Shown here: positions 1 to 8,158 of the stretch, one piece after another | How positions within the stretch are numbered: the first letter of the stretch is position 1 | How the letters are laid out: each line of letters opens with the position of its first letter | NCBI GenBank assembly: GCA_900538555.1 | Contig: UPYI01000012.1 | Coordinates: forward strand, 44,720 to 108,719 | Source of the DNA: an uncultured Porphyromonadaceae bacterium | GTDB lineage: Bacteria > Bacteroidota > Bacteroidia > Bacteroidales > Barnesiellaceae | Length of the DNA: 64,000 nucleotides | Reading direction: 5' to 3' | Notes under the pieces: generated by a model | The model's input: the letters and a program-made list of their open reading frames with translations, nothing else | Databases searched by the model: none | What the model was told of the DNA's origin: nothing | Position numbers and translations under genes: made by a program

Positions 1-693
1 GAAGTAGGCTATCCGATCGGCTCGTTCTTCATGTACGAAATGGACGGTATCTTCCAGAACGAAACGGAAATACTGATCTCGCCCTATCAAGGCAGCGGTG
101 TACGCCCGGGCGATGTGAAATATAAAAACAACAACGACGACAACGTGATCGACGATAAAGACCGCAAGCACGTAGGCAGCTCGATTCCGAAATTCACTAC
201 CGGTATCACGATCAACGCCTATTACAAAGGCTTCGATCTCGGTCTCTTCTTCCAAGGCGCATTCGGACACAAGATCTACAACCAGATCCTCACCGACAGC
301 GAAGGTTTCTACCGCGGATTCAACGTGACCAAACGCTATTACGACAACCACTGGACAGGCGAAGGTTCGACCAACGAATACCCGCGTGCTTCGTGGAAAG
401 CCAAAGCGAACAATACCCGGGTATCGACCCGATTCCTCGAAGACGGTTCGTATATGCGTCTGAAAAACGTACAATTGGGTTACACGTTCGACACCACAAC
501 GTGGGGTATCGACAAATTCCGCATCTACGCTTCGGTAACCAATCCGTTCACCATCACGAAATACAGCGGTTTCGATCCGGAAATGACGGTCAGCGCCAAC
601 TCTTCGAGCGAAGGCGACCGGGCTAACGGTATCGACTGGGGTACTTATCCCGTCGCTATCACCTACACTTTCGGTATCAACTTAACCTTCTAA
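1..693 (+). CDS. SusC-like TonB-dependent outer-membrane receptor, C-terminal part
   Basis: The reading frame is open from the first base of the window, so this is the last 230 residues of a larger protein (family members have about 1000). It resembles the end of the SusC barrel: a GDVKYKNNNDDNVIDDKDRK stretch typical of the calcium-loop region, YKGFDLGLFFQGAFGHKIYN, an YMRLKNVQLGY strand and an FDPEM motif close to the C-terminus, ending in aromatic-rich beta strands (AITYTFGINLTF). SusC proteins import oligosaccharides across the outer membrane with energy from TonB. A SusD partner follows 12 bp downstream. The N-terminal plug and TonB box lie outside the window, so the substrate cannot be judged. 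Confidence 0.93.
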   Translation, partial: EVGYPIGSFFMYEMDGIFQNETEILISPYQGSGVRPGDVKYKNNNDDNVIDDKDRKHVGSSIPKFTTGITINAYYKGFDLGLFFQGAFGHKIYNQILTDSEGFYRGFNVTKRYYDNHWTGEGSTNEYPRASWKAKANNTRVSTRFLEDGSYMRLKNVQLGYTFDTTTWGIDKFRIYASVTNPFTITKYSGFDPEMTVSANSSSEGDRANGIDWGTYPVAITYTFGINLTF

Positions 694-705
694 AATTCGA
701 TTGCG

Positions 706-2115
706 ATGAAAAAGACTATAATCACACTATTTGCTGCCGCCGCTCTTTTCACGGCATGCGATGATTTTCTGAACGAACCGCTGAAAGGTCGGTTCGACAC
801 CGATAAGGTGTATTCAAACCCCGAGCAGGCACAGCTTGCCGTAAACGGGATCTATAACGGAGCCACCTACTTCATCAACTTGTGGAAATTCGGCGATGTA
901 GCTTCCGACGATGCGATCAAAGGCGGTGCCGACGGCGACCAGAGCGACATCGAATACATCGACAATTTCACGGCTAACGCCGACAACGGTATGCTGTCCG
1001 AATTCTGGATGAATACCTACGAGGTGATCTCCCGTGCCAACAACGTAATAGAAGGTGTTTCGAATGCTTCGTTCGATCAGACGACGAAAGACAAATACAT
1101 TGCCGAAGCCAAATTCTTCCGGGCTTTGTCGTACTTCAATCTGGTAAACATCTTCGGCGAAGTGCCCTTGAAACTGAAACCGCAGACTCTGCCGGAAAAT
1201 ATCCACGTAGGGCTCTCTTCGGTCGAAAAGATCTATGAACAGATCGAACGCGACCTCTCGGATGCCGCACCCGCGCTCCGCGCCACCGATCCCGGACGTG
1301 CCACACAAGGTGCCGCCTACGGACTGCTGGCAAAAGCGCAACTGTATCAAGGCAAATACGAAGATGCACTCACTTCGATCCAATTGTTGGACGACCTTCA
1401 TCTCTACGATCTGGAAGAAGAGTATGCCGACCTTTTCAAACTGGGTAACGAAAACAGCATCGAAAGCGTGTTCGCAATCTGTTTCCTTACCGGTGCAAAC
1501 CCCGGTCTGGGTAATTCCCTGAACCAATACTTCGCACCCCAGAATGAGAGCGGATACTATTTCAATGCCCCGACCGACAGCTACGTAGCTTGCTTCAACG
1601 AAAAGACCGAAGAGGGAGAAGACGATCCTCGTCTCGATGCTTCGATCGGTCGCGACGGGAAACCGTGGTTGAACGACAATACATTCAGTGCATCGTGGTC
1701 GTCTACCGGATATTTAGTGAAAAAACACAACCAGCCGCTCAGTGAAGTGCCCGCCGGTACGAAAGGCGACGGAGGTCTGTCGTACGTTTATCTGCGCTAC
1801 GCCGACATCCTGCTGATGAAAGCCGAAGCGTTGAACGAATCGCATCATCCCGAATTGGCGAAGATCGAAGTAGACAAAGTACGCGACCGTGCCGGACTGG
1901 CAGAAACCGCAGCCACCGACGAAGCCTCGCTGCGCACCGTCATCCGCAACGAACGCCGCAAGGAACTGGGATTTGAATTCCACCGTTTCTTCGACCTGAT
2001 GCGCTACGGGAAAGAGGCGGCACAAGCCGCTCTGGGCAGCGACCTGCCGTGGACTGACAAACGGTTCTACTTCCCGATTCCGCAATCGGAAATCGACGCG
2101 AACCAAGCCTTATAA
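706..2115 (+). CDS. SusD/RagB-like nutrient-binding outer-membrane lipoprotein
   Basis: This 469-residue protein starts with a lipoprotein signal (MKKTIITLFAAAALFTAC, Cys18 lipidated), so it should be anchored on the outer membrane. The rest matches SusD/RagB: an N-terminal helical repeat region (AKFFRALSYFNLVNIFGEVP) and a C-terminal region with YLRYADILLMKAEALNE and the ending ERRKELGFEFHRFFDLMRYG followed by FPIPQSEIDANQAL, which are hallmarks of the family. SusD proteins form a lid over the SusC pore and capture glycans. It begins 12 bp after the SusC stop, so the two are one transcription unit. Confidence 0.96.
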   Translation: MKKTIITLFAAAALFTACDDFLNEPLKGRFDTDKVYSNPEQAQLAVNGIYNGATYFINLWKFGDVASDDAIKGGADGDQSDIEYIDNFTANADNGMLSEFWMNTYEVISRANNVIEGVSNASFDQTTKDKYIAEAKFFRALSYFNLVNIFGEVPLKLKPQTLPENIHVGLSSVEKIYEQIERDLSDAAPALRATDPGRATQGAAYGLLAKAQLYQGKYEDALTSIQLLDDLHLYDLEEEYADLFKLGNENSIESVFAICFLTGANPGLGNSLNQYFAPQNESGYYFNAPTDSYVACFNEKTEEGEDDPRLDASIGRDGKPWLNDNTFSASWSSTGYLVKKHNQPLSEVPAGTKGDGGLSYVYLRYADILLMKAEALNESHHPELAKIEVDKVRDRAGLAETAATDEASLRTVIRNERRKELGFEFHRFFDLMRYGKEAAQAALGSDLPWTDKRFYFPIPQSEIDANQAL

Positions 2116-2166
2116 AACAGATCTTTTTAAACAACCAATTATACTAACACTTTTAATTTTATTATT

Positions 2167-3246
2167 ATGAAAAATTTATTGAATTTCAAGTTCATTGCCA
2201 TGATGTTGGCATGCTGCTTCACCTTGACGTTCGCAGCTTGTGACGACGACAACAAGAAAGATGATCCGGTAAACGTAGACAAAACGGAAATCGAAGCACT
2301 CCTCACCGAATGTACCGACCTGCTCGCTAATGCTACTACTGCCGATTATCCCCAAGAAGCTATCGACGAGTTCACAACGAAAGTTGCCGCTATTACCACG
2401 GCTTTGACAAGCGCTAAAACTCAAACAGTCGTAGACAACCTTCTGACTCAGTTGAAAGAAGCCAAGAAAGCTTTCGAAGCCGCTGCATTCGGTGCTATCC
2501 CCGAAGAAGCCAAATTGCTCGAATGGACATTCGATGAAGGCGAAGGCACTGCCCTCACTTCTACCGGTGTTCAGAAATGGGTTGCCAATTTCAGCACTGC
2601 TACCGAATTGTTCACTCAATACGGAGGCACAGCAGAAATGCCGACATTCACCGAAGGCAAGAGCGGTAAAGCTATCTATCTGAAAAACGGCGCATTCCTG
2701 CAAGTAACCGACTTCAATTCCAGCTTGCTCTTGGGCGACAAACTCTCTGTTTCGGTATGGGCTAAACCCGATGTAACCAAAGCTGGTAACTATATCGTTT
2801 CTATGGGCGACTGGCACAACTGGAAATTCCAAGTTCAAGACAACGGTAAACCGTTCTTCACCGTAGCTACCAACGAAGGTATCGTAGACGCTGACAACGA
2901 AGGCGACCTCTCTTGCCCCGAAAACACTTGGACACACTTGGTAGTTTCGATGGACCTGCCCGCCGGAACCCTGTCGTTCTATGTAAACGGCGAATTGACC
3001 AAAACTTGGGACAAATCCGGCAAACCGTCTCTGGGTACTGCACAAGTAGAAGCTGCTAAGAGCGACGTTACCGGCGAAGCATATCCGTTCATGATCGGTG
3101 CTGCTTGCCCTGTGGCTGACGTTCTCTCTTGGGCTACCGGTATCAGCAGCTGGAACGGCTTCGACGGAACTCTCGACGAGTTGAAGATCTACAACATCGC
3201 TTTGAGCGAAGGTCAAGCTAAAAAATTGTACAACGACGAAAAATAA
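2167..3246 (+). CDS. LamG/concanavalin A-like surface lipoprotein of the SusCD operon
   Basis: This 359-residue lipoprotein has an N-terminal signal ending at LTFAAC (Cys25) and an acidic DDDNKKDD linker. A helical segment at about residues 38-110 (LLTECTDLLANA... FTTKVAAITTAL) looks like the small helical domains found in surface glycan-binding proteins. Residues of about 115-355 form a LamG-like jelly roll: LEWTFDEGEGTALTSTG, KLSVSVWAKPDV, ENTWTHLVVSMD, LSFYVNGEL and a final FDGTLDELKIYNIALSE. It lies 51 bp after the SusD gene and before a strong terminator, so it is probably the third surface component (SusE/F position) and binds glycan. No catalytic residues are evident. Confidence 0.85.
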   Translation: MKNLLNFKFIAMMLACCFTLTFAACDDDNKKDDPVNVDKTEIEALLTECTDLLANATTADYPQEAIDEFTTKVAAITTALTSAKTQTVVDNLLTQLKEAKKAFEAAAFGAIPEEAKLLEWTFDEGEGTALTSTGVQKWVANFSTATELFTQYGGTAEMPTFTEGKSGKAIYLKNGAFLQVTDFNSSLLLGDKLSVSVWAKPDVTKAGNYIVSMGDWHNWKFQVQDNGKPFFTVATNEGIVDADNEGDLSCPENTWTHLVVSMDLPAGTLSFYVNGELTKTWDKSGKPSLGTAQVEAAKSDVTGEAYPFMIGAACPVADVLSWATGISSWNGFDGTLDELKIYNIALSEGQAKKLYNDEK

Positions 3247-3267
3247 TCCCCTCGTCCCGATTAACCG

Positions 3268-3290
3268 ACCGGCGCTACTGATGCGCCGGT
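3268..3290 (+). other. Small hairpin just after the LamG lipoprotein gene
   Basis: The arms ACCGGCGC (3268-3275) and GCGCCGGT (3283-3290) are perfectly complementary around a 7-nt loop, 22 bp after the stop codon. There is no T-tract after it. It may protect the 3' end of the transcript ahead of the terminator at 3328. Confidence 0.5.
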
Positions 3291-3327
3291 ACTAAACACA
3301 AAACGTGTGTGTCATAGCACACCTTAA

Positions 3328-3372
3328 AGAGGGGATACATCCGTCAAAGATGTATCCCCTCTATTTTTTTTT
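3328..3372 (+). terminator. Strong rho-independent terminator ending the first SusCD operon
   Basis: A 14-bp perfect stem, AGAGGGGATACATC (3328-3341) with GATGTATCCCCTCT (3349-3362), closes a 7-nt loop and is followed by a run of T (3364-3372). It separates the SusC/SusD/LamG operon from the next gene at 3393. Confidence 0.93.
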
Positions 3373-3392
3373 CGCAACCAATCTACAAGAAT

Positions 3393-6300
3393 ATGAAACA
3401 AGCCTATATGTTACTCGGCTGTATCGCGTTGCCGTTCGCCCTGTTTGCCGAACAAAAACCGATACAACGGATCGAGAAAATGCCCGACATGCCGCAGCCC
3501 TATGAGATGCGCGACTGGAAAAGCGTGACCCGCTCGTACGACAATTTTGTCTTCGACACGCAAAAAAGCGGCGATTATCTGCCTCTCATCCAAGTACGGG
3601 AATCGGGACACAACTACACCGACGTCCCGCAAATCCGCCTCGACACGTATGTAGGCACCAATGCACACAACGATCAGGCTGAGGCGATAAACATCATGCC
3701 CGCCATCATCGGTGCGACATTAGTCGATATCGACAAATCGGCGCAGAACGGCCACAACTGGGTACGTTACGCCAAAGACTTTTTCAACAGACGCAACGGA
3801 CAGAACGTCTACCTCAACAACTACTCCGCCGCATCGGGCGGCGACTGGTGGTACGACCTCATGCCCAATGTCTATTTCTATCAACTGTACGACTTGTATC
3901 CGCAAATCGATCCCGATTTCGACGAACAGTTCGTTACCGTTGCCGACCGCTGGCTCGATGCCATTTACAAATTAGGCGGCAACCCCAACTCTTGGACACT
4001 CCCCGACATCAATTATAGAGCCTTCAATCTGGCTACCGGCAAACCGTTGGTAAACCCGGCGGTAGAACCGGAATCAGCCGGAACGATAGCCTGGCTCCTG
4101 TTGCATGCTTACCGCAAGACAGGCGATGTAAAATACTATACCGGCGCACAACTGGCTATGGAAGCCTTGTGCAATTTCCCCGAAAATCCCTCGTACGAAC
4201 TGCAACTGCCCTACGGCACACTGACTGCCGCTCGGATGAATGCCGAACTGAATTGCAACTACGACATCGACAAACTGCTGAACTGGTGTTTCGACCGGGC
4301 ACGTGTGCGCGGCTGGGGCGCGATCGTAGGCACATGGGGCGGATACGACGTATCCGGTCTGATCGGTGAAGCCAACGACCGGGGCAACGACTATGCTTTC
4401 GTCATGAACGGATTCCAGCAGGTAGCCGCTCTGGCACCTGTCGTAAAATACGACAAACGATATGCCCGTGCTCTCGGCAAATGGATTCTGAATATCGCCA
4501 ATGCCAGCCGGCTGTTCTATAACAACGTGCTTCCCGCCAACCTGCAAGAACCGAACAGTTGCGAATGGTCGGGACGATACGACACGGAAAGCTGCCTGCC
4601 CTACGAATCTATGAAAGAGAAATGGAACGGTAACAGTCCCTACATCATGGGCGATGCCGTAAACGGGAAATGGGCGGCAACCAATATCTCACTGTACAGC
4701 GGATCGAGCGTAGGTTATCTGGCTGCCGTCGTCGAAAAGAGCGATGTGGAGAAGATTCTGCAAATCGATGTGAACCGCACCGACTTCTATGCCGACAACG
4801 CATTCCCCACCTATCTCTACTACAATCCCTACGAAGAAGCGAAAAGCGTCAGCCTCGCTTTGCCCGACGGCGCTTACGACCTGTACGATGCCATCAGCGA
4901 ACAGGTGATTGCCGCAAACGTATCGGGAAAGAACGCCATAACCATCCCTGCCGACGGGGTAGTATTAGTGAGCCTGCTTCCCGCCGGATGCGAACGCAAA
5001 CCGGACGGACGCCTGCTTAAATCGGGCGACCGAATCATCGACTACCACTACGGGTACGACTTCACCTCTCCGATACGGGTCAAAGCGCTGACCGCCGACA
5101 AGACCCAGTTGCTCACAGGTGAAACCGTCACGTTTCGGTTGCTCACCGACAACACTCAATCCCCCGCTTACAGTTGGTCGATAAACGGACAGACCGTCGC
5201 CGGAGCCGAGACTGCCCAATGGCAATGGACTGCCGAGGCGGAAGGCACTTACCTGATCGAAGCCACCGCAACGGAAAACGGAACGACCGTAAGCGAGTCC
5301 ATACGCATCGAAGTATTCAACGAAATGTACGATGCCCCGGTCATCACAGGTATATCGGCAAACCGGACATTTCCGTTGTTTCCGAGCGAAACCGTGACCC
5401 TCACCCCTACGTTGCAAAGCACCGTCCCGAATGTATCTTACGAGTGGGAAGCCGCAAGCGGTACGCTCACTGCCGAAGGGAGCGATGCACAATGGCAGAT
5501 TCCCGGCGAAGCGGGCATATACACCGTTCGCTGCACCGCCTCCAATTCATTCGGAAGCAATACCTTTTCGATCGACCTGTTGGTAAAAGAGAATAATCCC
5601 GACCCGATATTGCCCGTGATCTATTACCCGTTGGCTGGCAACACCAAAAACGCCGCAACAGCCGGAAAGTTCGATGCCATACATGTCGGAGGCAGTTTCA
5701 CGACCGACAGCCGGGGATTGGAAGACCAGGCGTTTTCCCTCACCGCCAACAGCCAGAAACTTTATACGGAAAACGATCCCGAACTCGGATTCAGCGATAA
5801 AATAGTCATTGCGGCATGGATTCGTCCGGAACGCAAAAACGGAGTGGAGCAATTTATCCTGTCGCACGGAAGTTGGGAGGAGCGTTACAAACTGTCGCTG
5901 ACGCCCGATATGAAACTGCGCTGGACTGTCAAAACCTCGAACGGCGTAAAGGATGTGGACGACCCCTATCCTCTCCAAACAGGATTGTGGTACCACGTAT
6001 CGGCAGCCTACACGGGCTACTCTATGGAACTGTATGTAAACGGGACATTGTTCGGATACGCCGCCCTCGACGGTACGCTCGGAGAAACAAGCAAAGGAAT
6101 CAGCTACGGAGCCAAAGACCCGTCGAACACCGAATACAGTTTCGTGGGCAGACTGGATGAAATCCGCATCTATCACGACAACCTCACCTATTTCGAACAC
6201 CGCATCATGCCGCGCGTATTCGATCTGTCGTCGGCTTCGGTAGAAGAAAACCATGCCGGACAACCGGTATTCATCCGCCACGACAACCGGCAGATCCAGA

Positions 6301-6491
6301 TACGGTTCACCGGCGAACCGCTTACCCGAATAGAATTATATACCTTGCAAGGGCAACTCGTTCCGGTCGATTTTACATTGGACGGCAACCAATATACGGC
6401 AGAGTTTCATCCCGCGGCGGGCGTTTACATTCTTGCCGTTTACGACCGGCAAGGTCACCGCACGGTACGCAAACTAAGCTATGCCCGTTAA
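3393..6491 (+). CDS. Large exported protein: helical enzyme-like domain, Ig-like domains, LamG domain, T9SS-like C-terminus
   Basis: This 1032-residue protein has a signal peptide (MKQAYMLLGCIALPFALFA). Residues of about 25-540 are helix-rich with repeated Trp/Tyr-containing segments (WWYDLMPNVYFYQLYDLYP, ESAGTIAWLLLHAYRKTGD, RVRGWGAIVGTWGGYD, IMGDAVNGKWAATN), which suggests an (alpha/alpha) toroid such as polysaccharide lyases and many glycoside hydrolases have; I cannot assign a family. Residues of about 545-735 look like two Ig/PKD-like domains (PAYSWSINGQTV, VSYEWEAASGTL), and 745-930 is a LamG jelly roll ending in FVGRLDEIRIYHDNL. The last about 75 residues (IELYTLQGQLVPV, FHPAAGVYILAVYD) resemble a type A T9SS sorting domain. 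Probably a cell-surface glycan enzyme; activity unknown. Confidence 0.75.
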   Translation: MKQAYMLLGCIALPFALFAEQKPIQRIEKMPDMPQPYEMRDWKSVTRSYDNFVFDTQKSGDYLPLIQVRESGHNYTDVPQIRLDTYVGTNAHNDQAEAINIMPAIIGATLVDIDKSAQNGHNWVRYAKDFFNRRNGQNVYLNNYSAASGGDWWYDLMPNVYFYQLYDLYPQIDPDFDEQFVTVADRWLDAIYKLGGNPNSWTLPDINYRAFNLATGKPLVNPAVEPESAGTIAWLLLHAYRKTGDVKYYTGAQLAMEALCNFPENPSYELQLPYGTLTAARMNAELNCNYDIDKLLNWCFDRARVRGWGAIVGTWGGYDVSGLIGEANDRGNDYAFVMNGFQQVAALAPVVKYDKRYARALGKWILNIANASRLFYNNVLPANLQEPNSCEWSGRYDTESCLPYESMKEKWNGNSPYIMGDAVNGKWAATNISLYSGSSVGYLAAVVEKSDVEKILQIDVNRTDFYADNAFPTYLYYNPYEEAKSVSLALPDGAYDLYDAISEQVIAANVSGKNAITIPADGVVLVSLLPAGCERKPDGRLLKSGDRIIDYHYGYDFTSPIRVKALTADKTQLLTGETVTFRLLTDNTQSPAYSWSINGQTVAGAETAQWQWTAEAEGTYLIEATATENGTTVSESIRIEVFNEMYDAPVITGISANRTFPLFPSETVTLTPTLQSTVPNVSYEWEAASGTLTAEGSDAQWQIPGEAGIYTVRCTASNSFGSNTFSIDLLVKENNPDPILPVIYYPLAGNTKNAATAGKFDAIHVGGSFTTDSRGLEDQAFSLTANSQKLYTENDPELGFSDKIVIAAWIRPERKNGVEQFILSHGSWEERYKLSLTPDMKLRWTVKTSNGVKDVDDPYPLQTGLWYHVSAAYTGYSMELYVNGTLFGYAALDGTLGETSKGISYGAKDPSNTEYSFVGRLDEIRIYHDNLTYFEHRIMPRVFDLSSASVEENHAGQPVFIRHDNRQIQIRFTGEPLTRIELYTLQGQLVPVDFTLDGNQYTAEFHPAAGVYILAVYDRQGHRTVRKLSYAR

Positions 6492-6535
6492 AAAAGATAC
6501 GACATTCAAAAATCCGCACGTTTTCATACTTAAAT

Positions 6536-6583
6536 CCCCGGAGCATATCGGCTTGCCGTTTACGCTTCGGGGTAATTTTTTTT
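6536..6583 (+). terminator. Probable terminator after the LamG/Ig protein
   Basis: CCCCG (6536-6540) and CGGGG (6568-6572) can pair around an inner CGGC-TT-GCCG hairpin, and a long T-run follows at 6576-6583. The stem is interrupted, but its position 45 bp after a stop codon and before a convergent gene suits a terminator. Confidence 0.6.
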
Positions 6584-6659
6584 CTACGGCGGATCAGCAT
6601 CACGAATCCGACTACTTTAAAAGGTGTATATCAGAAGCTGCATTTCACACCTCTACTCG

Positions 6660-7184
6660 CTAATAATCCAAATATCCGTCGTCTTCCTCTTCGGGCAAAT
6701 GCACGATGAATGTCGTTGCACCCATCGTCACCACATCGCCGTCGCGAAGCCGTATACGGTCGCGGTCTGCCAATATCTCGTGCCGTAAAAACGTGCCTGT
6801 GATACTCGGGAAATCCCGCAATACGCAGCTGACACCGCCTTGCTTGTCCTCTTTTACAGTCAGCACGCAATGCCGCCGGTCCATACTCATATCGCCGCTC
6901 ACAATCGAAATTTCGACTTCCGTACCCGGAGAACGTCGTCCTACGGTATTCTCACCCAAGCGCAAAGGGAATTCCTGTCGCTCACAAAAACTATTCTCCA
7001 ACACCGTAATCGAACCGTAAGGAGCATCCATCGTCCCGGCATTCTGACGATCCACCTCCGCCAATGTCATCACAAACCGTTTACGACATAGCGGACAGAT
7101 GAACGAAACGCCGCAATCGGAACTGTAACGGGTATCATCGAACGTAAAACGATGCTCACACTTCGGGCAAATCACCTGTTTCAT
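6660..7184 (-). CDS. FHA-domain protein with an N-terminal zinc ribbon
   Basis: This 174-residue protein begins with two Cys pairs, CPKC (Cys6/Cys9) and CPLC (Cys30/Cys33), that should bind one zinc ion as a ribbon. Residues of about 58-165 form a forkhead-associated domain with the conserved order GENTVGRR, DMSMDRRHCVL, SITGTF and RLRDGDVVTMGATTF. FHA domains bind phosphothreonine peptides, so this is a probable cytoplasmic signalling adaptor; no kinase gene lies nearby. No signal peptide is present. A promoter-like TATCTTCG with GTTG 20 bp upstream lies just before the gene, inside the end of the acetyltransferase gene, so it may be transcribed alone as well as from the upstream gene. Confidence 0.88.
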   Translation of the reverse strand: MKQVICPKCEHRFTFDDTRYSSDCGVSFICPLCRKRFVMTLAEVDRQNAGTMDAPYGSITVLENSFCERQEFPLRLGENTVGRRSPGTEVEISIVSGDMSMDRRHCVLTVKEDKQGGVSCVLRDFPSITGTFLRHEILADRDRIRLRDGDVVTMGATTFIVHLPEEEDDGYLDY

Positions 7185-7204
7185 TACTCTTACTATTTTG
7201 GAAG

Positions 7205-7236
7205 CGAAGATACGGCAATCCTGCCGAATCTACAAC
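7205..7236 (-). promoter_or_regulatory. Predicted promoter of the FHA gene
   Basis: On the minus strand, GTTG (7236-7233), a 20-nt spacer and TATCTTCG (7212-7205) match the Bacteroidetes -33/-7 arrangement with small deviations. It overlaps the stop codon of the upstream acetyltransferase gene. Confidence 0.45.
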
Positions 7237-7727
7237 TCCATGCCCATAATATAATCGTTCATATAATAGCCGTTGCCTATCGCAAAATCGCCTTCACGCA
7301 CTTTACGCATCCCCATGTGTTCATAAAAATGCAACGCCCCGTTCTCGCGGTTCACATTCAGTTCCATGCGGCAAGGAGCGGGATGAACCGACCGGATATA
7401 TTCCACTGCCGTCCGGAACAACTCGCCGCCCAAGTGCATTCGCTGGAACTCAGGCAACACATAGATCTTTTGGAGATGAAACAGATCTTCTTCCTCGGGC
7501 TGCACCGACACATACCCGCACGGTACGCCGTCGCAATATGCAATGAAATAGACATGTCCCTCTTCTTCCATTTGCCGGCGAATATTCTCCGGAGCATACA
7601 TCCATTCCATCATATAGTCGATCTGCCCGGGCGAAAGAATTGCCCGATAGGTATGGGGAAACACCTCCGCCGCCATACGGTGGATCAATGCGCAATCTCC
7701 GATATCCGCTTTCCGTATATTCATCAT
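7230..7727 (-). CDS. GNAT-family N-acetyltransferase
   Basis: This 165-residue protein has the GNAT fold signatures in order: an N-terminal MNIRKADIGDCALIHRMA strand-helix, a central strand YFIAYCDGVPCGYVSV, the acetyl-CoA loop region LQKIYVLPEFQRMHLGGELF (motif A, Q/RxxGxG/A variant) and a C-terminal NRENGALHFYEHMGMRKV segment. It would transfer an acetyl group from acetyl-CoA to an amine on an unknown small molecule or protein in the cytoplasm. Transcription should come from the promoter in the repeat at 7750-7781, which places a 5' leader of about 15-20 nt before the start codon. The FHA gene follows after 45 bp. Confidence 0.9.
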   Translation of the reverse strand: MMNIRKADIGDCALIHRMAAEVFPHTYRAILSPGQIDYMMEWMYAPENIRRQMEEEGHVYFIAYCDGVPCGYVSVQPEEEDLFHLQKIYVLPEFQRMHLGGELFRTAVEYIRSVHPAPCRMELNVNRENGALHFYEHMGMRKVREGDFAIGNGYYMNDYIMGMEL

Positions 7728-7749
7728 TCGTATATCGTTTTAATAAATA

Positions 7750-7781
7750 CAAAAATAGTGAAAGGCGAGGGCAGAAGCAAA
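7750..7781 (-). promoter_or_regulatory. Predicted promoter of the acetyltransferase gene, inside the intergenic repeat
   Basis: On the minus strand TTTG (7781-7778), exactly 20 nt, then TATTTTTG (7757-7750) matches the Bacteroidetes consensus TTTG-N20-TAnnTTTG. The start codon of the acetyltransferase is 22 bp beyond the -7 box. Confidence 0.7.
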
Positions 7782-7833
7782 CGGGAAACAAAGTTTCACA
7801 AATTGATTCTGCCGAGCCGCATCCTATCTTATC

Positions 7834-7865
7834 CAAAGATAGACAAAGGAGAGAGCAAAAGCAAG
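7834..7865 (-). promoter_or_regulatory. Second, distal promoter within the repeat
   Basis: On the minus strand CTTG (7865-7862), 20 nt, then TATCTTTG (7841-7834) fits the consensus with one mismatch in the -33 box. It would read through the proximal promoter into the acetyltransferase gene. Confidence 0.55.
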
Positions 7866-7892
7866 TACACTCGCATTTTGCCGAGCGGGAAT

Positions 7893-8086
7893 ATATTCGG
7901 AGTTATCCCCCAATATACATGAACCGGCAACAACAGTGCAAACACAGGAAAAAAATTAATCGGGAACCGCAGCCGATACAAAGTAAACGAAACCGGATTT
8001 ACCGGCTCTCCCGCAGCGCGGATAGTAAACCCTATTGCCATAAAAGTAAAGATACGTGACACCCGATGAAAAAAGAAAAATCCGTT
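7893..8086. other. Non-coding remainder of the 430-bp divergent intergenic region
   Basis: Between the repeat and the GH38 promoter I see no convincing gene. A minus-strand promoter-like pair, TTTC (8078-8075), 20 nt, TATCTTTA (8054-8047), is present. A minus-strand frame of 70 codons (7829-8041) runs from here into the repeat but has no recognisable family and would start almost at the predicted transcription start. Confidence 0.4.
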
Positions 8087-8117
8087 TTCGTATTAAAAAT
8101 TTATCTCTCTAACTTTA
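8087..8117 (+). promoter_or_regulatory. Predicted promoter of the GH38 alpha-mannosidase gene
   Basis: TTCG (8087-8090), a 19-nt spacer and TAACTTTA (8110-8117) resemble the Bacteroidetes promoter with one mismatch in each box. The position leaves a leader of about 35 nt before the ATG at 8159 and argues against a start at 8066. Confidence 0.5.
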
Positions 8118-8158
8118 TAAAAAATTATCACAAACACAACTTAATTTTAATCACAGAG

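Larger units (their letters stand above)
7750..7892 (-). repeat. Tandem promoter-bearing intergenic repeat, one full 84-bp unit plus a partial unit
   Basis: Reading the minus strand, the -7 boxes TATCTTTG (7841-7834) and TATTTTTG (7757-7750) are 84 bp apart, and the DNA between them carries the block GATGCGGCTCGGCA, a GTGAAACTTTGTTTCCC segment and a CTCGCCTTTCAC segment. A second, shortened unit with GCTCGGCAAAAT and GCTCTC lies upstream (7843-7892). The same blocks, in the same order, occur in the tandem repeat at 61361-61542. Confidence 0.85.

Noticed and set aside
7829..8062. Minus-strand frame of 77 codons in the intergenic region before GH38
   Set aside because: It runs into the promoter repeat, has no recognised family, and would begin at or before the predicted start site.
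8066..8158. Longer N-terminus for the GH38 protein
   Set aside because: It lies upstream of the predicted promoter and hides the clear signal peptide that starts at 8159.
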